DNA of 64,000 bases from Heterocephalus glaber (GCF_000247695.1 NW_004624730.1:31640926-31704925); one strand, 5' to 3'; positions 10,331 to 23,125 are shown, counted from the first letter of the stretch. The notes: generated by a model not told the origin, from the letters alone. Made by a program: numbers and translations.

Positions 10331-13130
10331 GAAAAATCAGATTCTGGTTGGCTCAACAGATTCCTGTGACCTGGTTCGATTTTTAGTAGAGGGGTTTTTC
10401 TGGAAGAACAGTTAGCCAACATGTTCAATTAGTCACAGGAGAAGCTGTTGAGAAGCATGACTTCCTCAGTAGAAATTCATTTTCATGCCATCAGAGGGAA
10501 ATCTCAAAGCCCAAGTCTTATTGAGAATAGTCAGTATAGTAAGCCATATTTTCATATTAAGGATTGTGCTAACACATTATAAACAAAAAAATGTGTTACT
10601 TAGAAAAAGAGGACTAGAAATAATTTCTTTGCCTATAGATAAATATCTGGATTTGGCAGCCAATCTCTACTGATTATTCTCTTAAATGTTCCAGAGCAAA
10701 GGTGCTCATCAATCATACTTCGCTGTTTTCAAAGGAAACACATGATATTAATTGAGCCACATTGTAGCCAAATCCCAGTATATAATTCCAATTAAGTGGT
10801 GCAAATTAGTTATGTTTTTTAGCATTATTTCTCTTATAGTGAGAGAAGCTCAGTCTGAGTAAGATAGTATCATATTCATTATGCCAGAGATGAATTCCTA
10901 AAATAGAAGATTAAAAAAATTTCTACAAATCCAAACTCTAAATGGAAGTGTGTCTTTGTCATAAACCTCACTTAGGATATTTAAAAACTATAATTTGAAA
11001 AACAGAAATCAAATACATCCAAGAGCTACAGCCCATTTGTTAGAACATTTTCATGTACATGTTTTAATTTCTTCCCTTGACATAATAAAAGATATTTACA
11101 TACGTTTGGCAGAAGTTAATGCTATATTGAGATGTTTTTTCTTCTGTATTTTCCCTCCCATCTTTCCAAGAAGGTAGATGGGCTCTTTTTAATATCCTTC
11201 CCTCAGTGTGGCCATCAATGCCAGAACTGCCCACAGAAAGCCTTTGAGCAGATGTAAATGGAAAACCCAGAAAAGATCTGTCCCCAACCTGGTAAGTATC
11301 AATTTCAAGTCCTGGAACTCAAATTTTTGGTCTAGTTCACATGGCTTCCTAGAGAAGAGGAAGTATGGTCTCTTATGGAAATATGTTGTTTCTGGGTGCT
11401 GATGTGGCTTGAAATATAAAAGGCAATGAGCCTACCTTCAGCCTGGCAGAAAGTTCCCTTTTCAGGGGCTGCCAAGACCCCTGAGATAAGGTGTGTTTCT
11501 GTCAGTGACCAGGGAAGCAGGGCCAAGCTGCACCTCCATACTGGCTCCTGGTCTTCTTGCATTCATACCCTGCATTGAGGCTGCTTGGAAGTAAGCACTG
11601 TCTAACTATAGTTCTTCATCCATCCTCAAGCCCAAACCAGGACCCCGTTGTCTGGTCTGAATGCCCAGGAATGTTTGTAAGGCCTGAAGCAATAGCTACT
11701 CAAAGGTAGTCTTTTCTGAAATCAATACTCATCAGAGATGCTTGTTGTCCTGGAGTTTCTTTCAGGGTATGCATGTGAATCTTTGTCTGTTTAGAGGAGT
11801 GGGGCATAAATTGTTTTCAGACAAGTTGGAAGGGAAGAGAATTTCAGAAAATCTATATCTTGCTCCTGAACAAAACCCAATGGTGGGTGGAGTCCATAAA
11901 CTTTTTCTCTATGGACTTTCTCTATGGTTTTTCTCTAGTCTTTCTCATTACGCTGAAATAGAACTGGTAAATGTCAGGGGTCTATGGGTGCTTGTGCTAT
12001 GAGCAGCAACCACCATGGACTAGAGATATGACATCCTACTTCATTTTCTGAGCAACACATACACCTTCTGTATTCCTGAGCAATCCCAGAGAGATAAAAC
12101 AGTTTCAACCAGGATTAATGTTGTAGTCTTATCCACTTCTCAGAGAGACTAAGTTAGGACTTAAGTTGATTTAAAGGAAATTAAGTCATAGGTTATTTCT
12201 TACAGAAATACTATTTGGTAGTATTTATAATTTAATTTTCAAACTACAAAGTTTCAAAAGTATTATCACTTTCTCATCACATACAGGTAAGCATACCCAA
12301 AAGTTCATGTGTGCACACACTCACATCCACATAAAAAATAGGGGCACATTTCCCTTATTCTGTTTCTCCTTCTCTCTTTTTCATTTTCCACACTATCAGA
12401 TTTAGTATAGTCTTTCCCTCCATAATTGTGATTTTTTTTAATCTATCTTTTTCACTTTTTTGGACTAGAATCCTTATGAACATTTATAAATCCACTTTAT
12501 CCACCCTGTCCTTCATCTCCACTTCTACTGCCATTGATAAGCAGCTCCACTGTACTCATCTTTGGCTGTGGTGTAGTAAGAGTTGCTGTGTCTCTTCTTC
12601 TTCAGGGTGTAGTTTTTCCTTTCCTGCTTTAGAACTTTAAATAGCTAACAAATGAATTGAAAACATGTAGACTTCTCTTGCAAGAAGTTTAGTAGAGAAT
12701 TGAAAGAAATAAAATTGTATGCAGTTCAGTATAAAAGCAAATGATGTTTTTAGCACAGGAAAGACATGAAACTTTCTCTCAGAAGGAAAGAAGTCATTGG
12801 AGCAGGCGGTACTGAATATGGGAGAAAGAAATCTAATTCATTACTGGAGGCCAAAGAGAGTGATACCAAGATATTCTGGAAAAGATGGTATATTTTTAAA
12901 CTAGAATAAAGAAGAGAATTACTAAATATGCAGAAATTTTAATAGAATAAAATTAATTAGATCCATAACACTTGCCTTGCTCTTCTCAGTAAAATAAGGA
13001 GCTAGTATCCCTGGCCGTGAGTGAGATTGGAGCTCAGCAAGTAAAGGTTTGAAATGAATAGTCCAGGAATTTTTAAGAAGTAATAACAATAACAAGAGCA
13101 AACAGAATCATCACAATAAAATTGCAGTAA
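10331..13130. other. Unassigned intergenic sequence (2.8 kb)
   Basis: No gene, RNA or confidently named repeat. Short open frames (for example 11332-11562 minus, 11742-12002 plus) have no domain signature or coding landmarks. The region around 12350-12640 is pyrimidine-rich and might be decayed L2-like sequence, but I cannot support that. It is the longest stretch in the first 20 kb with nothing recognisable, so it may be unique sequence. Confidence 0.5.
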
Positions 13131-13460
13131 ATAGTTGTGGTCTTCTGTGTTCTTTCAATTAATCTCAGCTTCTGTCATCTCCTTATACTTTCTTCATGCC
13201 CAGAGCCTTTGTTCCATCTGCTACAGGCTTACTGCCCATTTATTTGGTCTTTCCATCCACTGGCTCATCTATATTCTTTTCCTTCTTCCTTTCTTCCTCT
13301 GTCCACAAAACCAAGTTCCATTGGTTTCTGCTATCTCCAGAGCTCCTTCTCATTTTCTTGCTATGCCTTACATTCAATTCACTTTTCCTTCCCCCCACAT
13401 CCACTCCAAGATCTATAATTTACCTGTGTTAAAGCCTGAAGCCAAATCTACTGTTCCTCC

Positions 13461-13495
13461 ACCCACCCACCCACCCACACACACACACACACACA
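13461..13495. repeat. Compound (CCCA)n(CA)n microsatellite
   Basis: About four CCCA units pass directly into about nine CA units. Confidence 0.93.
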
Positions 13496-13721
13496 AACCT
13501 TCAAATCCTATCACCTTCTCTTTATTTGGCAGGTAGCTGTTACCATCTTGGTTATTTAATTTTCCTTTCCATTCTCTGTCCCTAAAGGCAAGCCTTCTTC
13601 TCGAGGCATTCATAAGCAATTTATAACCATTCCTCCTTTCTCAGAGGCTGCCAAAATCCCACCTTTTAAAGAAGATACTTGCATGGTACTTGCCTTTTCC
13701 TCCATGCCAAAATCTCATTAC

Positions 13722-13759
13722 TTGACAACTAGGTGGTTTCTGGACAACTAGGTGGTTTC
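13722..13759. repeat. 19-bp direct tandem duplication
   Basis: 'ttgacaactaggtggtttc' at 13722-13740 is followed at once by the same 19 bases with one mismatch ('tgg..') at 13741-13759. A simple replication-slippage or repair duplication. Confidence 0.9.
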
Positions 13760-14099
13760 ATAGTTAAAGAATATTTTGGCCTTAAACATTTTCTGCCCTG
13801 AAATAATATCTGTCTTGTTCTTCTGCCCTGCCAGTTATTTTATTCAAACCGGTCTCCCATTTTTCCTGAAACTATCAATTTCTTTAAACAGACTTTAGCA
13901 GCTCATATATCCAGCCTTTCTTTTCCAATGATAAAGCATAATCTTCACACTTGGTTGACTAAAGGAATTACCTCATAAATCCTCTAACATATTCTAATTC
14001 CCTCAACCTGAAATCAGGGAGTAAAATATAAATTCAACCCCCAACCCATTTGTACCTGCTACTTGTGCTGTAAAAACTTCTTTTTCTGTCTAGGGCACA

Positions 14100-14410
14100 T
14101 TAAAGATGGTCTCAATTTCTCTCATGCATCTGTCCCCAAGAGATTGGATCATGTTCCCATCCCTTGAATATGGATAGGTCTTGGGACTGCTTTGACCAGT
14201 AGCATATGAAGAACATTAGCCTTCATCAGTACCTGGGCTCTAACCTTGAGACTGACAGCTTTTGTTTTTCTCTCTTGGGAAAAAAACATCATTCACTGAT
14301 GGAGAGACTAACAGGAAAGGCCTGAGCCACACCACTCAAGCACAAATGAATGAAGTGGATTTGTTTCTCAATGACCTTAGCAAACATGTCCATTTTACAG
14401 ATAGAAAAGA
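14100..14410 (+). mobile_element. MLT1-like MaLR LTR remnant
   Basis: 'cccttgaatatggataggtc' and 'ttgggactgctttgaccagt' match the LTR segment shared by MLT1J/K-type elements, plus strand. The 3' half is poorly preserved. Confidence 0.55.
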
Positions 14411-14439
14411 TAGTAATAGCACTGTGGAATCAGTATAAT

Positions 14440-14560
14440 AAAGATTGTGGGCTTTGGAATTGAACTTTCTGGTACAGAAATCCATCTTTGTCATTTACCA
14501 CTGAATATTCTTCAAAAGATGAATTGAGCTTTAGACAGTCTAAATGAACTTGTCACACTG
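14440..14560 (+). mobile_element. MIR SINE remnant
   Basis: 'gtgggctttggaattgaact' with later 'gtcatttaccactgaatatt' follows the MIR consensus on the plus strand. Partial and diverged. Confidence 0.5.
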
Positions 14561-14829
14561 TATTTTAGACCATTAGAGGTAGATGGGATCTTAGGACCAG
14601 TGGTTTTCAACCATGTTCCTGGCAGTGCCCAGATGGAGAAGGTAAGTGAAAGAACTAAATTTCCCCCACTGTCTCACCAAAGAAATTATTTCTTTATATA
14701 TTATATCTAGTAGTCTCCATAATAAAAATGCCTTGAAAATTTTTGCTGCTAAAACAAATATCATGCAGAACTGGTCTCCAGACCTCCAATTTCAAAGATG
14801 AAGAAAATATCCTGAAGAGTAATGTCTGA

Positions 14830-15300
14830 CTAGAATTCTTTTTCCCACTCTCCTTACAAATTCTTGTTCATCTTTCAATGGTCAAACTAGATCTGACTTC
14901 CATCACAAATATTTCTGCCATTTTAGATGTCCATATCCATAATCATTCTTATGCCTTTCCCAACTTTTTTATCAAAGTACTTGCTACTACATCTCTTCAG
15001 TCTCAAGATCCATATTTTTTCATATTATAATATTTCTGAAATTATAAAGCATCATATAACTGGTAACATTGCCAACCAGGTAGAAATCATGACACAGCTG
15101 TATGAAAACTTTCTTCTGGTGAAAAAAAATGCATCAGAGTGTCTGAGATTCATTGAAATGCAGGTTCTTTGTAATATAATTGCATGTTTAAATGTTTGTT
15201 TTCTATTGAACCAGAAACTATAAAATTGCCTTTCTCATTCATAGCTCTAATCCCTAACACAAAATACATTCTCAATGAGTATTTGTGAGATTGGCTAAGA
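14830..15300 (+). mobile_element. L2-like LINE remnant
   Basis: 'attcttgttcatctttcaat' followed by 'ctgacttccatcac' fits the L2 3' region, and 'cacaaaatacattctcaatg' 'agtatttgtga' at 15258-15288 resembles the shared L2/MIR 3' terminus. The middle is not recognisable, so the two ends may be separate copies. Confidence 0.4.
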
Positions 15301-16253
15301 AAATTACATTTACTGCTCTAAGAATGAGGAAGTTAATTAAATGCTTAAATAGAAAAACAACAATAATAATTCCAAGGAGTCAAAATCATTTAAGGGTTAG
15401 ATATAATCTCTTTAATGGCAGTTTAGAATTTGACACAGAAAAATAAATATAGTGCAAAGAAACCCATGCTTTCAAATGGTGCTAGGGCTTTCATAAATTG
15501 GTACCAAATTCTAGAAAGCAGTTTTCCCAATATTATTAATAAGGAAAATTTGGATTGCAAATATGAAAAACTGCTGGTTCAACTTAAGCCAAAAAATGAT
15601 TGAAGGGGTAATTGCTGAAGGCATAATTCAACTAGTGAAGGGTATTCTGTGCCAAACACAAGGAGTGAGGTTGCTTGGCTTAGTCATCTGTAACCAGATT
15701 CTGGAACACCATGCTATTCACAAAGAGTGGAGGGGGAAGAAGTGTCTTTTTGTGATATTCAAAAAGGTGGGAGGTGAGGGGAAGAGGTGACTCTTCTTCA
15801 GTGAATGCCAACTAATAGAGAAAAAGTTATAGAATTAGAAACCTATTTTATAAGCCACAATTTTAAATCAATGGAGGCAAAGATCATCTGTTGTTACTAT
15901 AACAATTATTTGTGATCCTATGAGAGAAAATTATATACATAAATTTCAAAGTGTCACCCCCACAAATACCTTAAGAACAATGGAAATAAGAATATATCTT
16001 TACAATAGAAAAGCCTGACAAGCCTCATCTTAAGCTGATAATCAAATTTACCATCACCAATAATGACAGCATTATTTCCCTCTTAACATAATTTAATTAT
16101 TTTGTTTAAAATTGCCTATGAGTATTCTTGAAAAAATACTAGGTTGCTTTTATTGCAGAAAAAATAAGCAGAAGACAAAAAAAAAACTTTAACTTTTTTT
16201 ACTTTAAAGTTTCTCTATCCAGTCACAATAATATGAAGTATTTTAGTAATTCT
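15301..16253. other. Unassigned AT-rich sequence
   Basis: No gene or nameable repeat seen. A 75-codon frame at 15563-15790 carries no recognisable motif. Confidence 0.45.
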
Positions 16254-16270
16254 ACAAATTCTCTTCTTTC

Positions 16271-16362
16271 TTTTTTTTTTTTTTTTTGGTACTGGGGATT
16301 GAACTCTGGACCTTGTGCTTGCGAGGCAGGCACCGGAACCACTGAGCTAAATCCCCAGCCCC
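16271..16362 (-). mobile_element. ID-like tRNA-derived SINE, minus strand
   Basis: Starts with the T run that is its reversed A tail, then 'ggtactggggattgaactct' and ends 'gagctaaatccccagcccc'. Perfect 16-bp target duplication 'tacaaattctcttctt' at 16253-16268 and 16364-16379. Confidence 0.94.
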
Positions 16363-16379
16363 TTACAAATTCTCTTCTT

Positions 16380-17429
16380 AAAAATAATTTGACAGTAAAA
16401 GTACTTACCTTCTTATGTCTATTTTCCTCCAAATTGTTTTATTCATTATCATACCATTATTATCATCTTTGTATGTTTTGAAAAATGACAAATTCAAATA
16501 ACACTAAACTGGATGCTTTTATTTTAATAAATACTACAGTATATAACCCAATAATTGATTTATATTAAATATTCATCTCCAATTACAATATTGTTTTAGA
16601 ATGATGGGTGTGTTCATTGCAGATTTAATGTCTGAACAATTTCATGAATTTTTTATGAATTTTTTAAGTTCCACACTCAGCAATGACTAATCAAGTTATT
16701 TTGTATCAATATACCTACTGTTAACAACTAGATAAATTAAATATAAGTTTGGATAGAAGTATCAATAGTAAGAGTTAATAGTAACAATCATATGTATTAA
16801 TGTTTAAATATCCAAATGCATGCTATAAATTTATCCCAAACTCAATGCTTTTCCATGTCACACATCCTTGTTACAAGTGTCAAACATTATAAGGTGAGCA
16901 TTCATTTAGTCATGAAGGACACAAATTGGGAACTCAGATAAACTAAGGGGAGCTTGATAGAGTTTGGAGTAGTGAGGAATAGAATCCAGAGAATGTCAAC
17001 TAAAACAGGGTAGTCAGGAAGCAGACACCTGGACAGAATCTAGAGTCCAGTTTACAGAGTAAACAAGAACCAAATTAATAACCAGAATAGTAATACCTGA
17101 TCCAAATTCACAGACTATTTCATTCTCATTCTTTGGAGATGTGCTAGGATCCACAAATTTTCATGATCATAAGAAGCAGTACCAAGATAATAATTACTAG
17201 GACTATTTTATTATACAGTACAATATAATATAAATAAAGTATAATAGTACAATATAAAGTGATAAATAGTATAAAATAATTGGGGAACTAAAAAACTTGG
17301 ATTTGTAATCTGTCATATTTTGAATTCTCAGCCCAGTTTTAAATTCCATTTCTCCATCTTGCAACAGACCTCTATATATATCTAATTTTTTATATCTACA
17401 AAACTCATATGATACTGTTTGCTGGATTG
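16380..17429. other. Unassigned AT-rich sequence
   Basis: No recognisable gene or repeat. Several TATA-like AT runs around 17210-17280 are low complexity, not promoters I can support. Confidence 0.45.
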
Positions 17430-17645
17430 TTTGGTTTGTTTGTTTGCTGTGCTTATGATTAAATCCAGAGCCCTTGCACTGAGCCAACACACACACACAC
17501 ACACACACACATACACACACACACACATGCACACACACATACTTTTTTGAGATAGGATCTAAGTCACTAATTCACCCAGGCTGGACTTGGACTTGAAATC
17601 CTTCTCGCTCAGCTTTCTAGCTATTACCATCATGCCTACCTATGA
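17430..17645 (-). mobile_element. Composite ID-B1 (B4-like) SINE, minus strand
   Basis: Reading the plus strand: a reversed, T/G-rich tail is followed by a diverged ID-type tRNA part ('aaatccagagcccttgcact' then 'gagcc'), a CA repeat, and a reversed 7SL/B1 part ('gagataggatct' and 'cacccaggctggacttgga'). This ID-plus-B1 order is the layout of rodent dimeric SINEs. Diverged, so older than the monomeric ID-like copies. Confidence 0.65.
17486..17541. repeat. (CA)n microsatellite with interruptions
   Basis: CA dinucleotides interrupted by 'ata' and 'atg', sitting between the tRNA-derived and 7SL-derived halves of the composite SINE. Confidence 0.93.
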
Positions 17646-18299
17646 TATTGATTCTAAAATGGTTAAAAATTGAGCTTCTGCATACAGGAAGGATGTTTAA
17701 CAGACTTAGGAATTAACATGGCATTACTGTTCTTCCCCAATAGGGGATCTTTTTCACTTTAGACTCAAACTACAAATTACTTTCCCATCACAAAATAAGT
17801 GAAATAAAGCTGCTCACATTGCAACATGCATGTGGAATACAGAGGCAAGAGACAATTCAAAAAAGAGCCAAAAGCTGCAATCCAAGAAAAGGAAATGTTA
17901 AACCCAATCTGCTCTGCTATAGTTTAATAGTGCCTGCATTTTTCTGCTTAAGATCACACAAAATGTCTCCTAAGACTGATCCATATTCTATTTTATTTTG
18001 TTTTATTTTTGTATTTCATGTAATCTCTAATTCTCCTACTCACTATACTGTAGAAACTATAGACTTTGCAAGGATGGAGCTACTGTGAATGGAGGGAGGC
18101 AGGACAGTGTATCTGATCTGTCTCTTCTCTCATGGCTGAACATGGAACCAGAGGCAAGGATATCTATGATATCATTCATAGAAATTATCTCCTGATGTCA
18201 AAATGGCACACATAGTGGACAAACAGAAAATATCTATTATTCTCTCCTACTTTTCTCCCTAATTATCTGACAGTTCTTCTGAATGACCATTCATTTTCT
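17646..18299. other. Unassigned sequence
   Basis: No recognisable gene or repeat; an 89-codon frame at 17819-18088 has no motif. Confidence 0.4.
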
Positions 18300-19295
18300 T
18301 CAGTCTGACAGTTAAAGTTGGAAAATTATAGTCTCAGTGCTAGGTCCTCCTGTCTTCTTATCCACACTCTGTCCTCAGGACAATTCATCTGTATCTATGG
18401 TTGCAATTACCACCTGTACATCAATGACCTACAAATGTGTAATTAAAACCCATACCTTCCCCTGAACCTGACATGTGAATATTCAAGTGCTTACTGGACA
18501 TCTCAAGCTAAATCTCAAATCTAAAATGTGCAAAAGAGCCTTGATCTCCTCCCAGGGTGACTTCTTCTTTTTTCCCTCCACATGTGACTGCACCAGTCTG
18601 AAAGCTCTGCAGTCCCAGAATCTTCTCCTTCACATGCCATACACAGTACATTACTGTGCCCAGTGGATCTATCTACCTTGGAAAATCTCTCAAATCTACT
18701 ACTGTTTATACCCAACCCTACCAATGCCCACTTTCATCTACACCAGAACTATTATTGCTCAACTTACTCTTACCTTTAATCTGTTTCTTATTTATTAGTC
18801 AAGGTGATGCTTAGAGGTAATCATGAGCCAGGGTACTTCACTGTCATGCATTAAAGTCTTTAATCATTTCTTCATCCCTGATCAGAATCTTTACCATAAT
18901 ATACAAGGCTCCTCCAGATCATTCCATCACCATATTCCTTCTCATTGTGTGCTCTTGTCATACTGTTTTTACTTATAATTCCAACTCTTCCCCCAAATCC
19001 CAGATCATACAAGCTGGAATCATTCTGGAGGAAAACCTTTCTGCCCTTTCCCAACCTAGTGTGTGCTCTCACAGCACTTTGTACCTTTCCTTTGTACAAC
19101 TTACCTTATTTCTCCTTTAAAATTTATTGGGATTGGCTAATTGATTAATATTCCCTAACCTCAGTGAACTAGAGGATCCACACGAACAAATCTGTGCCTA
19201 CTTTCTTACCACTGTATTCACAGCACTGTGGCTAGTGACTGGTATGTGATCAACAACATATTTGCTAAATAGAGATGGGAGAGATGCCCGGGTAA
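18300..19295 (+). mobile_element. L2 LINE remnant
   Basis: The 3' part matches the L2 3' region in order: 'atacaaggctcctccagatc', 'ctggaggaaaacctttctgc', 'ctctcacagcactttgtacc' and finally 'gtgactggtatgtgatcaac' followed by 'atatttgctaaat'. Upstream, 'ttactggacatctcaagcta' continues the same ancient repeat. No ORF survives. Confidence 0.65.
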
Positions 19296-19299
19296 GGGA

Positions 19300-21612
19300 C
19301 TAAATGAATGAATGAAATTCACTCATAAGGGATTCCAGCTGGGAGGTCTTGGGTGGCGGCTAATAGTACAAGCGTATGCTGTGAAATCGAATGTAGAGAC
19401 CAAATTTTTAATGATTTCAAGATATGTGTAAATTAGAAAGTCTATTCAAGGAACCCCTTGGGTGTAACCTGCCTCAAGGTGTGCTAGGACCTCAACACCC
19501 CCAGCCAGAAGAAAAGGAGAACTCTCACCTGCTTACACCTTACAGAGCACATTAGTGTAAGGCCTGCTGTGAGGTTAGGAGCTCAGGAAAATAGTCCAAG
19601 CTGTTTAAATTAACGCTTGGGTGCTCAGAGTTGACAGAGAGGTTAACACAGAGCTCAGTTTCTGTTACAAAGAGCTGTCCTACGGGGGGGGGGGGGGTGT
19701 TTGCCATACCTGTCCATCAACTATAAAGGCTTTCCAATCAGATAATGCATGTGGGAAACTGCAGAGAAGTGGAAAAAGAAACTGGTCACACTGGCTGTCT
19801 TTCCAGGGCTGAGTGCTCTCATTTCAGGGAAGCTGATTTGTGCATTTTAATATTCTTCACACCGATGCCAGCATCCTCTTTTCCACTTCCAAAATGTTTT
19901 GGAGCTATCATGTAAATCCAGTCTATGATTCAAAATAATCAGAAAATTATTTTTAGAAAGAAAGCACAGTTTAACCTTTTAACCTAAAGTGAATAAAAAT
20001 AATTAAGAAGTTTGTTTTGGAAATAGCACAAGACAGGAAATAGTTCCTGAATATAACATGTTACCATGGGTAAGAAACATAATGTGCAGCTAATAACTAG
20101 TTTATAAGGTTGAATTGTTAACCTGAGTAGCTTACATGGATATATGGATTTGGGAGTTTTTTTACATGTCATAACAACTAGTATTGGGTTTCATTAGATA
20201 AATTATGCTTTATCTATCTATACAAAATATTAAGTCTCAGGCTCCCCAGCAAGTTGGGTTTCATTTATTGGTTGTTTTGTGTAACTCTGAGAGCTTTTCT
20301 TCACTTTTTAATGCCTATAATATTCCCACCTTGATGCATTAATTTATAGTTCTTTGAAGAAACCGACTGGACTGAACACATGCAGCATGCATACAAAGAG
20401 TGAAGGAAAGAAAGAACAGACCCTGGAAATGCCTTCCCTTAGAGGCAGTACAATGCCAAGGCTCAGACTTGACTTTGCAGTTTTCCAAACTTGTCCCTGT
20501 TTCCAATGGCAACTGTGAAATACAACCAGCAGAGTGTTTCACATTTAGATTGCTTTTGCCAGTAGGTTGCATAATTAGATTGAATGTGCTTAATCTCTCT
20601 TAGAGCTAGAACATGAAAAGATTTCATTTAATAAAAGGAAAAAAACAGTGGAAAGTATTTGAAACCAAAGCATTTGTAGATTCTTAACATCAATACATAA
20701 TGTTCTTTCCTGATTTGGTTTTAGACATTTTACACTGGAACTGCTGCATCTAATGGTGAGGTCTGTGGAAGAATTTTTGTGGTTGCTTCTTATAATCATA
20801 GCCAGAATTTAAAAAAGGATTGCATCATAATATCTCTCATTATAGGGTTAGGAAAGAAAACAAAGCTATCCCATTCAACAAAACTTTTATGAGGGTCTGT
20901 TATGCCAAACCATCAGTGTTTGGCCTGATGGGGGAAAAAAATTAATCAAAATTCTGCCTCTGTGAGTTTGCAATTGATTAAGTAGAATTTTACTGTTAAA
21001 AACAATAAATAAAGTTAACTGTGATGACTTTGTTGATCTTATAATTGTCAAATTTCCTTTATGCTGCAAAGATCAGAGAAAACTTGGGAGAAACTGCTGG
21101 CGGAGTTGAGCATTAACAGAAATGAACACATGCACAAAAGCAAGAGGCACAAATGCCAATTAATTCCTGCTCTCATCTAAAATTCCACTGAAACAATGAT
21201 CAAAGAAACCATTCCAAAAATAGCAACAGCCTTTCTAAGTGTTTTAAATTTTATTTAGTTATTATTTTCAAGTAGGCTTAAATATAAAAATTGTTTCCAA
21301 CATGGATAATTCCAAACATCACCTAAATTAATATATTCATTCTCATCCTCCAACACAAGCGGAGAGGTTGATTTTGTTTTCTTTTAAATTTTATAGTCAT
21401 ATAGATTTTTTTTGCCTCAGGTAAGGATTAAGTCAGGATCAAAAATGCTAGATTTTACAACTTCACTTGTCAAATTTTTAATCTATCTCCACTGTCCTGG
21501 TACATCAAGTCCTTCCTCTTCTGCATAGCTCATATGTAGCTCCAACTACTAGACAGCATTTCTGCCAACAGGTTGAGGCCCTTTCTCCCTTCAGACCTGT
21601 GCTCTCAACAGT

Positions 21613-21615
<3 letters not shown>
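19300..21615. other. Unassigned intergenic sequence (2.3 kb)
   Basis: Mostly unrecognised. The stretch 19330-19830 is somewhat GC-richer, and 20340-20610 lacks any repeat signature; either could be unique sequence. A poly-G run lies at 19684-19697. Short open frames on both strands near 20339-20603 overlap each other and carry no motif. Confidence 0.45.
19684..19697. repeat. Poly-G run (about 14 G)
   Basis: Uninterrupted G homopolymer, error-prone in sequencing; its exact length should not be trusted. Confidence 0.9.

Positions 21616-21668
<53 letters not shown>
21616..21668. repeat. (AC)n microsatellite
   Basis: About 26 uninterrupted AC units, likely polymorphic in length. Confidence 0.97.
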
Positions 21669-21671
<3 letters not shown>

Positions 21672-22005
21672 CCATCACAGAAGGAGGAATAAAACTCAGC
21701 CCCCAGTTAGCTCTTCATTGTCATGAAGCTATGCCCTGAAAACCCACGGAGAAATGTGTTATCAAGAGGGAATGCGTGTTAACTCCACACACTTAAGATG
21801 AGTTTGGATTTATAAAGCTACCTCCTAATGACTGACTCCAAAAAAGAAAGTATAGCCACTAAGTAATTGTCCAATCTCTCCTCAACCTCAGAAATAGAAA
21901 ACATATTCTATTCCAAAGAAGCCATTTTTCAAGGAACAATTTATTCAGTTACCTGTCATTTAACAAACGACAGTACCCATTGTAATTTCATGTGTTTCTT
22001 TTTAT
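21669..22005. other. Unassigned sequence
   Basis: Nothing recognisable between the AC repeat and the next L1. Confidence 0.4.
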
Positions 22006-22290
22006 TCATTAAATTTATTGGTACATTTTAGGTATACAATATGATGACATTCATCATTGGGAATTTGTACCTTTACATAATATATCTTGGTTTTTATTTT
22101 TTCCCCATTCCCCTGCCCTCCCTTCAACCCCTCCACCCCTCCATATTTACAAAGACTTTGTTTCCGTTTTTTCCTTTTCTCATCTTTATTCCTTTCCCTT
22201 CTTTCCTTTCCCCTACCCCTCCCAATTCCCCTCCCCCTTTGCACCTTTTCTTCCTATTTCACATTATTGATTATACATTTTGATCCTTAT
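22006..22290 (-). mobile_element. Severely truncated L1 (3' UTR only), minus strand
   Basis: Contains one unit of the lineage's L1 3' UTR in reverse: 'ttggtacattttaggtatac', 'catcattgggaatttgtacc' and a C/T-rich tract, ending near 'ttattgattatacatttt'. Corresponds to the 3' UTR part of the L1s at 1380-1713 and 27400-27718. Confidence 0.85.
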
Positions 22291-22393
22291 ATTTTAAAAT
22301 TAAATTCTCTGTGCATGCAAGATGAGGCATCAGGATTTGGATAGCTCTCAGGCAATCTAATGTAGCAGACTCTTTAAAAAACTATTAATTATT

Positions 22394-22770
22394 TCTATGA
22401 CTTGGATCTTAATTGTTCCCTAAATCTCATGTTTTAGAGGCTTAATCCTCAGAGAGGTTAGACCTGGAGGTTGTGGAAACTCTGCACAGCAGGACCTAGT
22501 AGGAAGTCTTTCAGTCTTTGGGGTATGTCCTTTAAAGGGACTGTGGGTTGCTGTCTCCTACCTCTCTCTCTTTTGCTTCCTAGTCATGAGGTGTGTTTCG
22601 CTCCACCACACCCTCTCCCTGTAATGTGTTACCTTGCCAAAGGCCCAAAAGCAATGGGGCCAACTAATCATGGGCTGAAAACTCTAAATCTCTAAGCCAA
22701 AATAAACCTTTCCATTCTATAAGTTGATCAAGTATTTGTTATAGTGATGGAAAGCTAACTAATATGATAC
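22394..22770 (+). mobile_element. MaLR-type solo LTR, plus strand
   Basis: Landmarks of ERVL-MaLR LTRs: 'atgacttggatcttaattgt' with 'tccctaaatctcatg', then 'tctctaagccaaaataaacc' (polyadenylation signal region) and the terminus 'ggaaagctaactaata'. About 375 bp with no internal region. Confidence 0.8.
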
Positions 22771-22774
22771 CATT

Positions 22775-23125
22775 TTACTCTTTGCTTCAATGAAATGAAT
22801 TGTTTTGTATTACACATTTAAGTGAGGACATGTAGTATTTGTCATTTGGCTTATTTCACCTGATATAATGTTCTCCAATTCCATCTATGTTGTCAAAAGA
22901 CAGGATTTCTTTCTTTTTTCGAAGGCTGAACAGTATTACATTGTGTATGTATACCACATATTTTTTTATCTGTTCATCCACTGATGGACACTTAGGTTGA
23001 GTCCATAACTTTTTAATTGTAAATAATTTTATGATGTACATAAGCACTCAAACATCTCTTCAACATACTAATTGAAAATCTTTCAGGCAAATACCCAGAT
23101 GTTGGTTTGGGAAGAATAAGGAAGC
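22775..23125 (-). mobile_element. Old L1M 3' end, minus strand
   Basis: Antisense L1 landmarks: 'atctgttcatccactgatgg' followed by 'acacttaggttgagtcc', and upstream 'ggctgaacagtattacattg'. It starts immediately after the MaLR LTR. Confidence 0.75.

Larger units (their letters stand above)
13131..14099. other. Unassigned pyrimidine-rich sequence
   Basis: Open frames at 13135-13536 and neighbours result from low stop-codon content in C/T-rich sequence and have no motif. The CCCA/CA microsatellite and a 19-bp duplication (listed separately) lie here. Confidence 0.45.

Noticed and set aside
13135..13536. 133-codon open frame
   Set aside because: Pyrimidine-rich sequence with three overlapping open frames and a microsatellite at its end; no domain.
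14580..14830. hAT-type transposon starting 'ccagtggttttcaacc'
   Set aside because: Only the left terminus resembles a Charlie-type end; no matching right end was found.
17210..17285. Promoter with TATA boxes
   Set aside because: Low-complexity TA-rich sequence with no downstream gene or initiator context.
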